Positions 7,409 through 19,261 are shown, counted from the first letter of the stretch. The stretch: 64,000 nt of DNA from Candidatus Eisenbergiella intestinipullorum (GCA_019119815.1 DWWH01000062.1:20974-84973), one strand, 5' to 3'. Numbers and translations are program-made. The notes: generated by a model from the letters alone, not told the origin.

Positions 7409-8797
7409 TCAGACATTCAGATTCCGGGGCATATTGCGCTTCAGCCAGTTGCCGCGCAGATAGTAGATAATGAACATGACAGAGGTGACGGCCCAGGTCA
7501 GCGGGTAGCTGAAGGCCACGGTGGCCAGATCCCGGTGAATGGGAACGATGCCCAGGATCCAGACCACACGCAGCACGCAGACGCCGAAGCAGGTCAGCAG
7601 CATGGGGATGATGGAATCTCCACAGCCCCTGGCGGTTCCTCCCAGGATCTCGATGCAGATATAGGTGATATAGGTGGGGGCGATCACATGGATGATGGAC
7701 ATGCCGATGTCCACAACGCCCGGATCATCCGTAAACAGTCCCAGGAAGATACGGCCTCCCGCCAGAACGATGGCGCTCAGGAGCACGCTGGTGAAGGCGG
7801 ACATTCCCATGCAGACCCGTACGCTCTTATGGATGCGGTCGTATTTCCCCGCGCCGAAATTCTGTCCGGCAAAGGTGGTGATGGAGACGCCGTAGGCGCT
7901 CATGATCATCCAGAACATGCCGTCCACCTTGCTGTAGGCCGTCCAGGCGGCGATGGTATCCGTTCCGAAGGAATTGATGCTGGCCTGGATGATCAGATTG
8001 GAGATGGAATACATGGTGGACTGCAGCCCTGCAGGCAGGCCGATCCGGATGATGGCGGACAGGATGCTGGGGGAGAAACGGATTTCGCGGGGGTACAGCT
8101 TATACATGTCATCGGTTTTCATCAGCGCATACAGGACCATGGCGGCGCTGGCGACCTGGGAGAGGGAGGTGGCTATGGCAACGCCGGCCACGCCCATCCG
8201 CAGGGCCAGAACGAAAAACAGGTCCAGAAGGATATTGGTCAGGGTGGAAGCGATCAGATAATAAAGGGGACGTCTGGAATCGCCGATCGCACGCAGGATA
8301 CCGGAACCCATGTTGTAGATCAGGGACGGGATCACGCCCAGAAAATAAATCCTCATATAGGTCAGGGACAGTCCCATGATGTCCTCCGGAGTGTTCATGG
8401 CCCGGAGCGCTATGCCGGCAAAAGCGATGCCGAGCACCATGATAACGGCGCCTCCTGCAATGGACAGGGCAATGGAGGTATGTACCGCCTTGCGCACGTC
8501 GTCCTTGTGCTTCGCACCGTAAAACTGGGAAATGACCACGGTAGCGCCGGAAGAGAGGCCGGTGAAGAAGCCCACCAGAAGGTTGATCAGGGTGGAGGCG
8601 GGACCGCCTACTGCGGCGAGCGCCTGCTTTCCGACAAAGTTTCCCACCACAATGGCGTCCGTGGTATTATAAAGCTGCTGAAAAAAGGTGCCGAACAGGA
8701 TGGGAAAGAAAAAAAACAGAAGCTGCTTCCAGATGACTCCTTCTGTGATCTGATTAATATCCATCTTCTTTTTGTCCCTCATTTGTCCGATTTTCAT
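7409..8797 (-). CDS. MATE-family multidrug/metabolite efflux transporter
   Basis: 462 residues from ATG 8797; a second in-frame ATG at 8764 (MDINQITEG) has GAGGGAC ahead of it and gives 451 residues, closer to the family norm, so the true start is uncertain. Twelve hydrophobic segments are seen, and LYNTTDAIVVGNFVGKQALAAVG is a typical first-repeat motif. It is a plain MATE pump without the GHKL-like tail of the 2934-4688 gene. Substrate cannot be inferred. It has its own promoter and a hairpin leader. Confidence 0.88.
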   Translation of the reverse strand: MKIGQMRDKKKMDINQITEGVIWKQLLFFFFPILFGTFFQQLYNTTDAIVVGNFVGKQALAAVGGPASTLINLLVGFFTGLSSGATVVISQFYGAKHKDDVRKAVHTSIALSIAGGAVIMVLGIAFAGIALRAMNTPEDIMGLSLTYMRIYFLGVIPSLIYNMGSGILRAIGDSRRPLYYLIASTLTNILLDLFFVLALRMGVAGVAIATSLSQVASAAMVLYALMKTDDMYKLYPREIRFSPSILSAIIRIGLPAGLQSTMYSISNLIIQASINSFGTDTIAAWTAYSKVDGMFWMIMSAYGVSITTFAGQNFGAGKYDRIHKSVRVCMGMSAFTSVLLSAIVLAGGRIFLGLFTDDPGVVDIGMSIIHVIAPTYITYICIEILGGTARGCGDSIIPMLLTCFGVCVLRVVWILGIVPIHRDLATVAFSYPLTWAVTSVMFIIYYLRGNWLKRNMPRNLNV

Positions 8798-8877
8798 GGG
8801 TAACCCGCCTTTCCATTTTCAAATCTTTTTTCAAACAGTACAGGACCCCGGAAACGGCTTCCGGGGTGAACGCCTCT

Positions 8878-8906
8878 ATTATAAGAGAAGAGAGGCAGAA
8901 ACTCAA
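8878..8906 (-). promoter_or_regulatory. SigA-type promoter of the second MATE gene
   Basis: On the minus strand TTGAGT (8906-8901), 17 bp, TATAAT (8883-8878). The leader contains a CCCCGGAA/TTCCGGGG hairpin at about 8846-8866. The rest of the 8798-9135 gap holds only this and the next promoter. Confidence 0.8.
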
Positions 8907-8996
8907 TAGGGTGCAGACCTCTTTTTTCCTTTTCAAACGGTCTGCTGCCGTTCAGGCGTGCGCCGCTCATCCGCGTATCGGCTTCGGAAACGCGCA

Positions 8997-9025
8997 TTGA
9001 CTTCCGGACCCGCGTACAGTATCAT
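8997..9025 (+). promoter_or_regulatory. SigA-type promoter of the inositol monophosphatase-family gene
   Basis: TTGACT (8997-9002), 17 bp, TATCAT (9020-9025). The coding start is 110 bp downstream. Confidence 0.6.
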
Positions 9026-9135
9026 GGATTTGCCTGAAATTTTTTGCACGCCGGATGTGATTTTCTCAGAGAAGAGAAAGAACCGGTACCGGCGGAGTCA
9101 GGATAAGACGCTTCAGAAAATAATGGAGGAAGAGT

Positions 9136-9912
9136 ATGCAGATCGACAGGAAGAAGCTTTTTGAGATCGTAAAGGAAGGCGGAGCACTTTTCCAGAACCG
9201 TGCGGAAGCAGCCTGTATCAAGGTTAAGGGCGTATCGGACTATGTGACCGAGGTGGATTTTCATGTGCAGGAGCACATCCGGACCAGGCTCATGCAGGAA
9301 TGGCCCGGAGTACAGTTCATGGGAGAGGAGAAGGATAACAGCGGGATCGACTTTACAAAGGCGGTCTGGATCCTGGATCCTGTGGACGGAACGACGAACC
9401 TGATCCATGATTTTCGTCAGAGCGCAGTTTCGCTGGCGCTGTACGAGGGAGGAAGTCCGGTCTGCGGCGTCGTCTATCAGCCGTATACGCAGGAACTGTT
9501 TTATGCGCAGGCGGGAGGCGGAGCCTTCCTGAACGGAACGCCGATCCATGTCAGCAAAGCCAGGAGCATGGAAGAATGTCTGATCTCCATAGGGACTGCG
9601 CCGTATGAGCATGAATATGCAGAATGGAATTTTGATCTGTTCCGGCGGATCTTCCTGGACTGCCAGGACGTCCGCAGACTGGGCTCGGCGGCCATCGACC
9701 TCGCTTATGTGGCCTGCGGGAGAACGGATGCCTTTTTTGAAAGGAGCCTGAAGCCGTGGGATTTTGCGGCCGGGCGCATCCTGGTGGAGGAGGCCGGAGG
9801 AACGGTCACGGATTTTGAGGGAAACAGTCCGGATTTCCGGAAGAAGGGAAGCATCCTTGGCAGCAACGGGCCTGTGGGAAGGCTGCTTCTGGAACAGTAT
9901 ATGAAAAACTGA
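9136..9912 (+). CDS. inositol monophosphatase-family phosphatase
   Basis: 258 residues, start behind GGAGGAAG. The metal-binding motifs are all present: GEE (MGEEKDNSG, about residue 63), DPVDGTTN (about 84-91) and the C-terminal WDFAAGRILVEEAGG. Members are Mg-dependent, lithium-sensitive phosphatases acting on inositol phosphate, fructose bisphosphate or PAP; which applies here cannot be told. Monocistronic, with its own promoter. Confidence 0.9.
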   Translation: MQIDRKKLFEIVKEGGALFQNRAEAACIKVKGVSDYVTEVDFHVQEHIRTRLMQEWPGVQFMGEEKDNSGIDFTKAVWILDPVDGTTNLIHDFRQSAVSLALYEGGSPVCGVVYQPYTQELFYAQAGGGAFLNGTPIHVSKARSMEECLISIGTAPYEHEYAEWNFDLFRRIFLDCQDVRRLGSAAIDLAYVACGRTDAFFERSLKPWDFAAGRILVEEAGGTVTDFEGNSPDFRKKGSILGSNGPVGRLLLEQYMKN

Positions 9913-10006
9913 AGGGCTTGCTGTTTGGGTCCGGCTGCGGACCAGATGGGGGGAAAGATGCGCGGCGACATAAGAAAAACGAAAACTGGATGAGGATGAT
10001 TAGAAT

Positions 10007-11233
10007 ATGAATCATAAAAGAAGCTTTGGAAGGAAAAGATGGTTTCTTTTGCTGCTTGCAGCCGTTCTTCTGCTCCAGCCCGCCGGCGGCCGGACAGTCC
10101 GTGCGCAGGAACCGCAGAATACGGCGGGAGCGCAGATCCGGACGGAAGCGCAGCTTCAGGAGGGGGAACAGACCAAAACGACGGGGCAGGCAGAGGCGCT
10201 GCAGGAGCAGGCGGATGCTCTGACGGCGGCCCACCTGGCCGCCTGGGAGCAGGCGAAGCAGGAGTATGCAGCCCAGCTCGCCGCCTATCAGCAGGCGCTT
10301 GAAGCCCGGCAGGCAGAGGAAGGCAGTCAGACGGCCGATGGACAGGAACAGATGGCGCAGGCCGCCTGGCTGACCGAATACCAGCAGGTGCTTGCCGGAC
10401 AGCCGGCAGAGTCGGCAGCCCAGGCCGCCGCCCAGCAGCAGGCCGCCCTCGCGGCTCAGGAGGCGGTCCAGGCTCCACAGGCCGCCGCAGGAGCGCCGGC
10501 GGTAGAGGGGGCTGTGCCATTCACCCCGCTTGCGGGAAAAACGGTCTCCATCCTGGGGGACAGCATTTCCACTTATCAGGGCTGGATCCCGGCGGGCTAT
10601 GCCTGCTTTTATCCGGATGCGGGAAACAACGTTCAGGATGTGGGTCAAACCTGGTGGATGCAGGTGATTCAGAATACCGGCATGCGTCTTCTGGTGAACG
10701 GTTCCTATTCTGCCAGTACGGTGTGCGGAGATTCCCGCGCAGAGGATTCCAGTGCGGGCTGCAGCAGCCGCCGGATCGTGGATCTGATGGGAAATACCGG
10801 GACAGTTCCGGACGTGATCCTGGTATTCCTGGGAGTCAATGACTTTTTCCGTTCCATCGGCCTTGGAAGCTTTTCCGGAACGGCCACCTACCGGAACGAT
10901 CACTATATCTGGGATTTTACGGAGGGCTATGAGCTGATGCTGCAGAAGCTCCAGGCGGTTTATCCCACTTCCCGGATCTACTGCATGACGCTGATCGAGG
11001 CGAATTCCTGGGAGGGAACCAGGGTGAATGCAAACGGCAATACGGTGGAAGACTATAACAGCAGGATCAGGCAGGTGGCTGCGGCACATGGAATACCGGT
11101 CATCGATGTACATGCCTGCGGAATAGGAAGCAATGAGCTGGGCCGCTACACCAGCGACGGAGTCCATCCGAACAGAGAGGGAGCGGCGCGGATAGCGGCT
11201 TATGTGACGAACGCGCTTCTTATGGCGGGCTGA
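10007..11233 (+). CDS. exported SGNH/GDSL hydrolase with Gln/Ala-rich linker
   Basis: 408 residues. Residues 1-33 are a signal peptide (basic start, LLLLAAVLLLQ core, cleavage near VRA-QE). Residues about 34-165 are a low-complexity Gln/Ala/Glu-rich segment, probably a wall-spanning spacer. The catalytic domain follows: block I ILGDSIST (Ser), block II NGSYS, block III GVND (Asn) and block V DGVHPN (Asp-His). Such enzymes are extracellular esterases, often carbohydrate deacetylases. No sortase motif or wall-binding repeat is seen. Confidence 0.88.
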   Translation: MNHKRSFGRKRWFLLLLAAVLLLQPAGGRTVRAQEPQNTAGAQIRTEAQLQEGEQTKTTGQAEALQEQADALTAAHLAAWEQAKQEYAAQLAAYQQALEARQAEEGSQTADGQEQMAQAAWLTEYQQVLAGQPAESAAQAAAQQQAALAAQEAVQAPQAAAGAPAVEGAVPFTPLAGKTVSILGDSISTYQGWIPAGYACFYPDAGNNVQDVGQTWWMQVIQNTGMRLLVNGSYSASTVCGDSRAEDSSAGCSSRRIVDLMGNTGTVPDVILVFLGVNDFFRSIGLGSFSGTATYRNDHYIWDFTEGYELMLQKLQAVYPTSRIYCMTLIEANSWEGTRVNANGNTVEDYNSRIRQVAAAHGIPVIDVHACGIGSNELGRYTSDGVHPNREGAARIAAYVTNALLMAG

Positions 11234-11276
11234 TGCTTGGCAGAGACGGGACGCGGTGTCCCGGAATGGAGGAAAA

Positions 11277-11996
11277 ATGTTTTCCTGGGTAGTACTGATC
11301 TTGGCGGCTGTATATCTGTATCATGGATATTTGAGAAGCAGGGTGGACAGGAGAAAGCTTTCCCACAGCTCCTATTATGATGTGGCCTACGGCGGAGAGA
11401 AAAAATGTGCCGCCCAGGCGGCGGCCATTCTCAGGGATGTGAGCGGATACGGGAAGATCCTGTCCGGCTGGCGGTATCTTTCCGGGGACGGCCCGGTCCT
11501 GGCAGATGTGGTCCTGATCCATGAGACCGGCGTGTATGTGCTGGAAACCAAGGACTATACGGGCTGGATCTTTGGGGATCCCCGGGAGGAATACTGGGTT
11601 CAGATGCTGGATGGGGGAAGATATACCTCCTGCCGCAATTATTTCTACAATCCCCTTCTGCAGACGCAAGCCTGTATCGACGCCATGAAGGAGGTCCTTT
11701 CCGACATGAAATGGCTGCCGCTGTATTCCCTGGCGGTGTTCGGGAATGGCTGTGAACTGGAAAATGCCGGCCTGTCCGATGAGAGCAGGAAGATCATCCG
11801 GTTAAAGCAGCTTTCCTATACCATGTACGGCATGGTCCGCGCTTCCCGTACATTCCTTTCCCGTCAGGTCATCGATGAGATTGAGGAAAGGCTCAGCGTC
11901 TGCTGCGCCGGCCCGTGCCGTCCGTTCGCCGAACAGTGCGGAGAATGCCGGCGCCGGCCTGAAGCCGGTCCGCAAAAGGCAAAGTTTCGGCCTTGA
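11277..11996 (+). CDS. membrane-anchored NERD-domain protein
   Basis: About 239 residues from ATG 11277, behind GGAGGAAAA. One N-terminal membrane helix (FSWVVLILAAVYLY) is followed by a NERD domain: VLADVVLIHETGVYVLETKDYTGWIFGDP contains the ADVVL...G.YVLETKDY core, a nuclease-related fold with acidic and lysine residues in place. Function of bacterial NERD proteins is poorly known; some accompany DNA-processing or defence genes. The valS promoter overlaps its stop codon. Confidence 0.8.
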   Translation: MFSWVVLILAAVYLYHGYLRSRVDRRKLSHSSYYDVAYGGEKKCAAQAAAILRDVSGYGKILSGWRYLSGDGPVLADVVLIHETGVYVLETKDYTGWIFGDPREEYWVQMLDGGRYTSCRNYFYNPLLQTQACIDAMKEVLSDMKWLPLYSLAVFGNGCELENAGLSDESRKIIRLKQLSYTMYGMVRASRTFLSRQVIDEIEERLSVCCAGPCRPFAEQCGECRRRPEAGPQKAKFRP

Positions 11997-12021
11997 CAAA
12001 AACGTCGGTCTTTACTATAGT
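11993..12021 (+). promoter_or_regulatory. SigA-type promoter of the T-box/valS transcript
   Basis: TTGACA (11993-11998), 17 bp, TATAGT (12016-12021). The -35 box overlaps the TGA of the NERD gene. Confidence 0.85.
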
Positions 12022-12027
12022 AGAACA

Positions 12028-12410
12028 TATCCCGCGGCGGGAAGCTGTAGACGCCGAACCGGAGATTCGGTGCGCGTGCCTCAGCAACGCTTCGGTATGG
12101 AAGGAAAAGATGAGGAAGAAGAGGAGTACGCAGATCTCTTCACCAGAGAGGACGGCCCGTAGGCTGGAAGGCTGTCCGGGAGCAGGATGTGCGGAAGGTA
12201 GCTTTGGAGTCGGAAGGCAGAACGGAGCGGATGCCGGACGGTACGGGCCGGAGGGAGAACGCTTTCAGTAAGCTTTCACGCTTCATCCCCGTTAAAGGAT
12301 GAGACTTTTACAGAAGTTGCAACGAGGCCGGATTTTCGTAAGAGTCCGGCGAACAAAGGTGGTACCGCGCAAACGCGCCCTTTGCCCTGATCGGGTAAAG
12401 GGCGTTTTCT
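12028..12410 (+). ncRNA. T-box riboswitch leader controlling valS
   Basis: The canonical T-box sequence AACAAAGGTGGTACCGCG lies at 12352-12369 and is followed by the terminator CGCCCTTTGCCC/GGGTAAAGGGCG (about 12376-12404) with a TTTTCT run. The 5' part holds the stem I region. In T-box leaders uncharged tRNA, here tRNA-Val, pairs with the specifier loop and the T-box bulge to favour the antiterminator, so valS is read when valyl-tRNA is scarce. The specifier codon was not located with confidence. Confidence 0.92.
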
Positions 12411-12423
12411 AATGGAGGTAAAC

Positions 12424-15087
<2,664 letters not shown>

Positions 15088-15113
15088 GGCCATAAAAAGG
15101 CATACAAGAAAGG

Positions 15114-15146
15114 GACGGAGGCTTCCCCGCGGAGGCCTCCGTCTTC
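15114..15146 (+). terminator. hairpin terminator after valS
   Basis: GACGGAGGC (15114-15122) pairs with GCCTCCGTC (15135-15143), followed by a weak TTCT. It may only partly stop transcription before folC. Confidence 0.55.
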
Positions 15147-15220
15147 TGCGGCGCGAAGGCGGCAGGAGAGTTCTGGCTGCAGGCTCATTCCGCCGTCCGG
15201 AGCCGGGACTGGAGGTAAAC

Positions 15221-16549
15221 ATGCGTTTCAGCTATGAAGAAGCCGTAAACTATATTCTTGACGTTCCCAGATTTACGAAAAAAAATGCGCCGGAGGACAC
15301 GGAGCATTTTTTTGAATTCCTGGGAAGGCCGGGGGAGGAAGCGAAGCTGGTACATGTGGCGGGCACCAACGGGAAGGGGTCGGTCTGTGCCTATATCGCT
15401 TCCGTGCTGGGGCGGGCCGGACTTTCCGTCGGGCTGTTTTCCTCTCCCCATCTGGTGGACATCCGGGAACGGTTCCGCCTGAATGGAGAGATGATCTCCC
15501 GGGAGGCGTTTGTTTCCTGCCTGGAGCAGGTGTTGGAGCGGCTGGAAGCCTTTCGGAAGGAAACAGAAAAGACGGGGTATCATCCCACCTTTTTTGAACT
15601 GCTGTTTTTCATGGGGATGCTCTGGTTTTCCGGGCAGGGAGCCCAGGCCATCGTTCTGGAAGCCGGGATGGGCGGCAGGCTGGATGCCACCAACGTGATC
15701 AAAAAGCCCGTGGTCTGCGTCATCACCCGCATCGGCCTGGACCACATGGAGTATCTGGGAGAGACAAAGGAGAAGATCGCCGGGGAAAAAGCGGGGATCA
15801 TCAAGCCGCAGGTGCCGGTGGTCTTCTGGGACGAGATCCCTTCCGTCAGCCGCGTGATCGTCGAAAAAGCGAAAAAAACGGGCGCAGAGGCCATTCCCGT
15901 GTCGGAACGGGAAGTCGGTTTCTTTCAATTTCAGAATAAAAGGATTGATTTTTCCATGCGCTCTGGGTATTATGAATATATTAGGGTCTGCCTGCATACG
16001 TCCGCCGTATACCAGCGTCAGAATGCCGCGCTGGCGGTCCGGGCGCTCGAGGTGATAGCCGGAAGGCTGAGGGAAGAAGCCGGGGAAACGGCGGGTGTTT
16101 CCCTCAGCCGGGAGACGATCGAGGAAGGGCTTTCGGCGGCCAGTTGGTCCGGACGGATGGAGGAAGTGCTTCCGGGCGTGGTGATCGACGGAGCGCACAA
16201 TGAGGACGGCGTGGCCGCCTTCCTGGAAAGCGTTTCGCGCGACGGCTGTACGGGAAGGAGAAGCCTTCTTTTTTCCGCCGTTTCGGACAAGCGAAGCGGC
16301 AGGATGGCGGAGCAGATCCTGGAGAGCGGGCTTTTTGCACAGATCCTGACCGCGCCGATGGAGAGCGGCAGATCGCTGACAAAGGAACAGCTGAACGCGG
16401 TGTGGAAGGGAAGGGCAGGGCTGTATGACAGCCCGGAGGAGGCGTTTCGTTTTCTGATCGGGCAGAAGGGCCCGCAGGATATGGTATACGCCGCCGGTTC
16501 CCTGTATCTGGCGGGACAGCTTCTGGCCTGCGAAAGGAATGAGCGGTAA
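15221..16549 (+). CDS. folC: folylpolyglutamate synthase / dihydrofolate synthase
   Basis: 442 residues, start behind GGAGG. The Mur-ligase-like ATP loop GTNGKGSV is at about residue 47, and GMGGRLDATNV is the FolC family signature. It adds glutamate to dihydropteroate and/or extends folate polyglutamate tails. The valS-folC order is the same as in Bacillus subtilis. Confidence 0.95.
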   Translation: MRFSYEEAVNYILDVPRFTKKNAPEDTEHFFEFLGRPGEEAKLVHVAGTNGKGSVCAYIASVLGRAGLSVGLFSSPHLVDIRERFRLNGEMISREAFVSCLEQVLERLEAFRKETEKTGYHPTFFELLFFMGMLWFSGQGAQAIVLEAGMGGRLDATNVIKKPVVCVITRIGLDHMEYLGETKEKIAGEKAGIIKPQVPVVFWDEIPSVSRVIVEKAKKTGAEAIPVSEREVGFFQFQNKRIDFSMRSGYYEYIRVCLHTSAVYQRQNAALAVRALEVIAGRLREEAGETAGVSLSRETIEEGLSAASWSGRMEEVLPGVVIDGAHNEDGVAAFLESVSRDGCTGRRSLLFSAVSDKRSGRMAEQILESGLFAQILTAPMESGRSLTKEQLNAVWKGRAGLYDSPEEAFRFLIGQKGPQDMVYAAGSLYLAGQLLACERNER

Positions 16550-16587
16550 AAGGATGACTGACCGGAGTTTTCTGGAGGATATAGAGA

Positions 16588-16758
16588 ATGCTGGATTTTG
16601 AAGCGGAACTGAAGAAATTTCATCCCAGCCTTGAAGTGGATGAGGTGGAGGAAGCGATCTATAAGCACGGTTTAACGGACATCACCGATCTCCTCGTGGA
16701 GATTGAGAAGGACAGAAGGCCGCAGAGAGCGGAAGAAGACCGGGGGACCGAAGAATGA
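16588..16758 (+). CDS. 56-residue acidic small protein, unrecognised
   Basis: ATG 16588 follows GGAGGATATAGAG; the frame ends TGA 16756-16758, overlapping the next gene's ATG by four bases (ATGA), a sign of coupled translation. The product is charged (Glu, Asp, Lys) and predicted helical, with no cysteine or membrane segment. No family recognised. It likely works with the zinc-ribbon/TPR protein it is coupled to. Confidence 0.75.
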   Translation: MLDFEAELKKFHPSLEVDEVEEAIYKHGLTDITDLLVEIEKDRRPQRAEEDRGTEE

Positions 16759-18161
16759 ACTGTTATAACTGCGGAGCGCTTCTGACGGAAAATGATTTCT
16801 GTACCGGCTGCGGTGCCGATGTGAGATATTATAAGAAGATCATCGGCCTTTCCAATATGTATTACAACGACGGCCTGGAAAAGGCGCATGTACGGGACCT
16901 GTCCGGAGCGGTCAGAAGTCTGACGGAGTGTCTGAAGCTGAACAAATTTAATATCGATGCCAGGAATCTTCTCGGTCTGGTCTATTTTGAAATGGGAGAG
17001 ACCGTGAACGCTCTCAGCGAGTGGGTCCTGAGCAAGAATCTGAAGGCGGAGAAGAACATCGCCGATGATTATATCGAAGCGGTCCAGAACAATCCCAGCC
17101 AGCTGGAGGGTCTGAACCAGGCCATCAAGAAGTACAATCAGGCGCTGGTCTACTGCCAGCAGGGAAGCCTGGATCTGGCGGTGATCCAGCTGAAAAAGGT
17201 GCTGTCCATCAATCCCCGCTTCCTGCGCGCACATCAGCTTCTGGCTCTTCTGTATATCCAGTCGGAGGACTGGGAAAAGGCGAAGCGGGAGCTGAACAAA
17301 TGCAGCAGGATCGATGTGCGCAATACCACCACGCTCCGGTACCTGCAGGAGGTCAACGCGGCGCTGGTGGAGGATGATGCGAAGGGAGCGCACCGGAACC
17401 GGAAATCGGAGGATGTGATCAAGTACCAGAGCGGGAATGAGACGATTATCCAGCCGGTCAATGTACAGGAGCCGAAGAAGAGCTTCGCCTTTCTGATCTA
17501 CCTGCTGGTGGGAGCAGCTGTCGGCCTTGCCGTGGCACTCACCCTCGTCATGCCCGCAAGGATGCAGAGCCTGCGGACGCAGCTCAACGAAGAAAGCCGT
17601 GCGGTGGGAGAACAGCTGGAAAAGCGGAATGCGGAGCTTTCCGAACTGCAGGCGCAGGTGGAACAGCTGGAAGCACAGAATAAGGATCTTGTGGAGGAGC
17701 TGGACGCCTATGCCGGAACGGACGGGACCCTGCAGACCGTAGAGGATCTTCTGAACGCGGCCTATATCTATCTGAACACGCCGGAGGATATTGAAGGGAT
17801 AGCGGGAGCACTGGAAGCGGTCAGCGAGGAGAGCATGAATTCCGACACCATTTCCGCAGCGTACCGGAACCTGTATGATAAGCTTCTGGAGCTGACCGGT
17901 CCCGAGATCAGCCAGGCCTGTATGGAAAACGGAAATACGGCCTACCGGGACGGAGACTATGATACCGCCATCACAGAGCTGGAGCGTGCCTTCAGCTATG
18001 ATGAGACCAACAGCGATGCCCTGCTGCTTCTGGGCGACGCATACCGAAGAAACGGAGACAGCCGGAACGCCAGGCAGATTTATGACCAGGTGACTGAGCT
18101 GTTCCCGAATACGGAGAACGCACGGAGGGCGCAGAACGCCCTCAGCGAGCTGGAAGGCTGA
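16755..18161 (+). CDS. zinc-ribbon, TPR and coiled-coil membrane protein
   Basis: 468 residues. A short zinc ribbon (CYNCGALLTENDFCTGCG, residues 3-20) opens the protein; TPR-like helices follow (about 25-200). One membrane helix (FLIYLLVGAAVGLAVALTLV) lies near 238-257, then a coiled coil (about 265-325) and a second TPR block at the C-terminus (GNTAYRDGDYDTAITELERAF). The expected topology is a cytoplasmic N-terminus and an external C-terminus. Its role is unknown; TPR and coiled coils indicate protein binding. Coupled to the 56-residue gene upstream. Confidence 0.8.
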   Translation: MNCYNCGALLTENDFCTGCGADVRYYKKIIGLSNMYYNDGLEKAHVRDLSGAVRSLTECLKLNKFNIDARNLLGLVYFEMGETVNALSEWVLSKNLKAEKNIADDYIEAVQNNPSQLEGLNQAIKKYNQALVYCQQGSLDLAVIQLKKVLSINPRFLRAHQLLALLYIQSEDWEKAKRELNKCSRIDVRNTTTLRYLQEVNAALVEDDAKGAHRNRKSEDVIKYQSGNETIIQPVNVQEPKKSFAFLIYLLVGAAVGLAVALTLVMPARMQSLRTQLNEESRAVGEQLEKRNAELSELQAQVEQLEAQNKDLVEELDAYAGTDGTLQTVEDLLNAAYIYLNTPEDIEGIAGALEAVSEESMNSDTISAAYRNLYDKLLELTGPEISQACMENGNTAYRDGDYDTAITELERAFSYDETNSDALLLLGDAYRRNGDSRNARQIYDQVTELFPNTENARRAQNALSELEG

Positions 18162-18196
18162 AAATTTAATCAGGCGGACTTTCAACCGGAATGGAC

Positions 18197-18243
18197 AAAA
18201 GAGAACTTTGCCTTGAATCAGAGAAGGCGGGTTCTCTTTTTTT
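18197..18243 (+). terminator. rho-independent terminator
   Basis: AAAAGAGAAC pairs with GTTCTCTTTT around an inner TGCCTT/AAGGCG stem, then a T-run through 18243. It separates the TPR gene from the spoIIA leader. Confidence 0.9.
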
Positions 18244-18245
18244 GT

Positions 18246-18385
18246 GCGATACATCCGGCAAGCGGCTGCCGTGCTTGCATGCGCAGCCATTTGCCGGGCA
18301 GCGGATAGCGAACAGCTTTGCTGTGAGCTGTCCGGGTATCGTGGAGATCGGATAAGGGAAGGTTCTTCCCCTATCCGATCGGTAA
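18246..18385 (+). promoter_or_regulatory. multi-hairpin leader before spoIIAA
   Basis: GATAC (18246) and GTATC (about 18343) can close a branched structure holding CCGGCAA/TTGCCGG and ACAGC/GCTGT stems; after CGTGGAGAT comes a long hairpin GATCGGATA.../TATCCGATC. No SigH-type promoter was recognised with confidence. Function unknown. Confidence 0.4.
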
Positions 18386-18423
18386 GGCGCATTGGTCCGG
18401 GAAAGAAAGAGAAAGGAGAAATT

Positions 18424-18744
18424 GTGAAGGTATTGGAAGAGGATTTCAGAGTGATCGACAACTGCCTGTGCATCCGGATGCCGGAGGAGGTGGATCACCA
18501 TCATGCGCAGGAGCTCAGCAGGATTGCGGACCGCCATATCCTGGAGGAGCAGGTGGAAAACGTGCTGTTCGACTTTGAGGATACCCGATTCATGGACAGC
18601 TCGGGGATCGGCATCCTGATCGGCCGCTACCGGCTGATCTCCTGCTTTGGCGGGAAGGTCTATGCCGCCCATCCGGACAGTCAGATCCGCAGGATGCTGG
18701 AGATGTCCGGCATGAGGAAGATCGTGGAGATCATAGCGGAATGA
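18424..18744 (+). CDS. spoIIAA: SpoIIAA anti-sigma F factor antagonist
   Basis: 106 residues from GTG 18424 behind AAAGGAGAA; earlier in-frame starts lie in the structured leader and lack a ribosome site. STAS-domain protein; the phosphorylatable serine is in FMDSSGIGILIGRY, about residue 56-60. Dephosphorylated SpoIIAA binds SpoIIAB and frees SigF in the forespore. First gene of spoIIAA-spoIIAB-sigF. Confidence 0.95.
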   Translation: MKVLEEDFRVIDNCLCIRMPEEVDHHHAQELSRIADRHILEEQVENVLFDFEDTRFMDSSGIGILIGRYRLISCFGGKVYAAHPDSQIRRMLEMSGMRKIVEIIAE

Positions 18745-18805
18745 AGATGCGACGCAGCTCAACAGATTTAAAATGCCGCTGACGCGGCGGAAAGCCGAGG
18801 TAGAG

Positions 18806-19261
18806 ATGAAGAATGAAATGAAAATGGAATTTGACGCGGTGTCAGAAAACGAGGGATTTGCGCGGGTGGCGGCAGCGGCTTTTGTCACGCCCCTGGATCC
18901 CACGCTGGAGGAGGTGGCGGACATCAAGACGGCCGTTTCGGAGGCGGTCACCAATGCGGTGATTCACGCCTATCCGGACTGGCCGGAGGACAGACCGCAG
19001 AAGGTGGAGCTGCGCTGCAGCATCAGCGGAGATGTCCTACATATTGAGATCGAAGATCACGGGATCGGGATCCCGGACGTGGAAAAGGCCATGGAGCCGC
19101 TGTTTTCCACCTGCCCGGATAAGGACCGGTCGGGCATGGGCTTTGCTTTCATGGAAGCGTTCATGGACGATCTGGAGGTGGAATCCACAGTGGGGCAGGG
19201 AACCCTGGTGAGGATGGAAAAGAAGCTGGGAACGCTGACCTGGGCGGAAGAAGAGGAATGA
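18806..19261 (+). CDS. spoIIAB: SpoIIAB anti-sigma F factor / kinase
   Basis: About 151 residues from ATG 18806. GHKL ATPase: the N box reads SEAVTNAVIHAYP, followed by DHGIGIPD and the lid motif GMGFAFMEAFMD. It binds SigF and phosphorylates SpoIIAA. The gene lies 61 bp after spoIIAA and 12 bp before sigF. Confidence 0.95.
   Translation: MKNEMKMEFDAVSENEGFARVAAAAFVTPLDPTLEEVADIKTAVSEAVTNAVIHAYPDWPEDRPQKVELRCSISGDVLHIEIEDHGIGIPDVEKAMEPLFSTCPDKDRSGMGFAFMEAFMDDLEVESTVGQGTLVRMEKKLGTLTWAEEEE

Noticed and set aside
18244..18423. Longer N-terminus for spoIIAA
   Set aside because: It would begin in the terminator/leader region; GTG 18424 has a good ribosome site and matches the family N-terminus.
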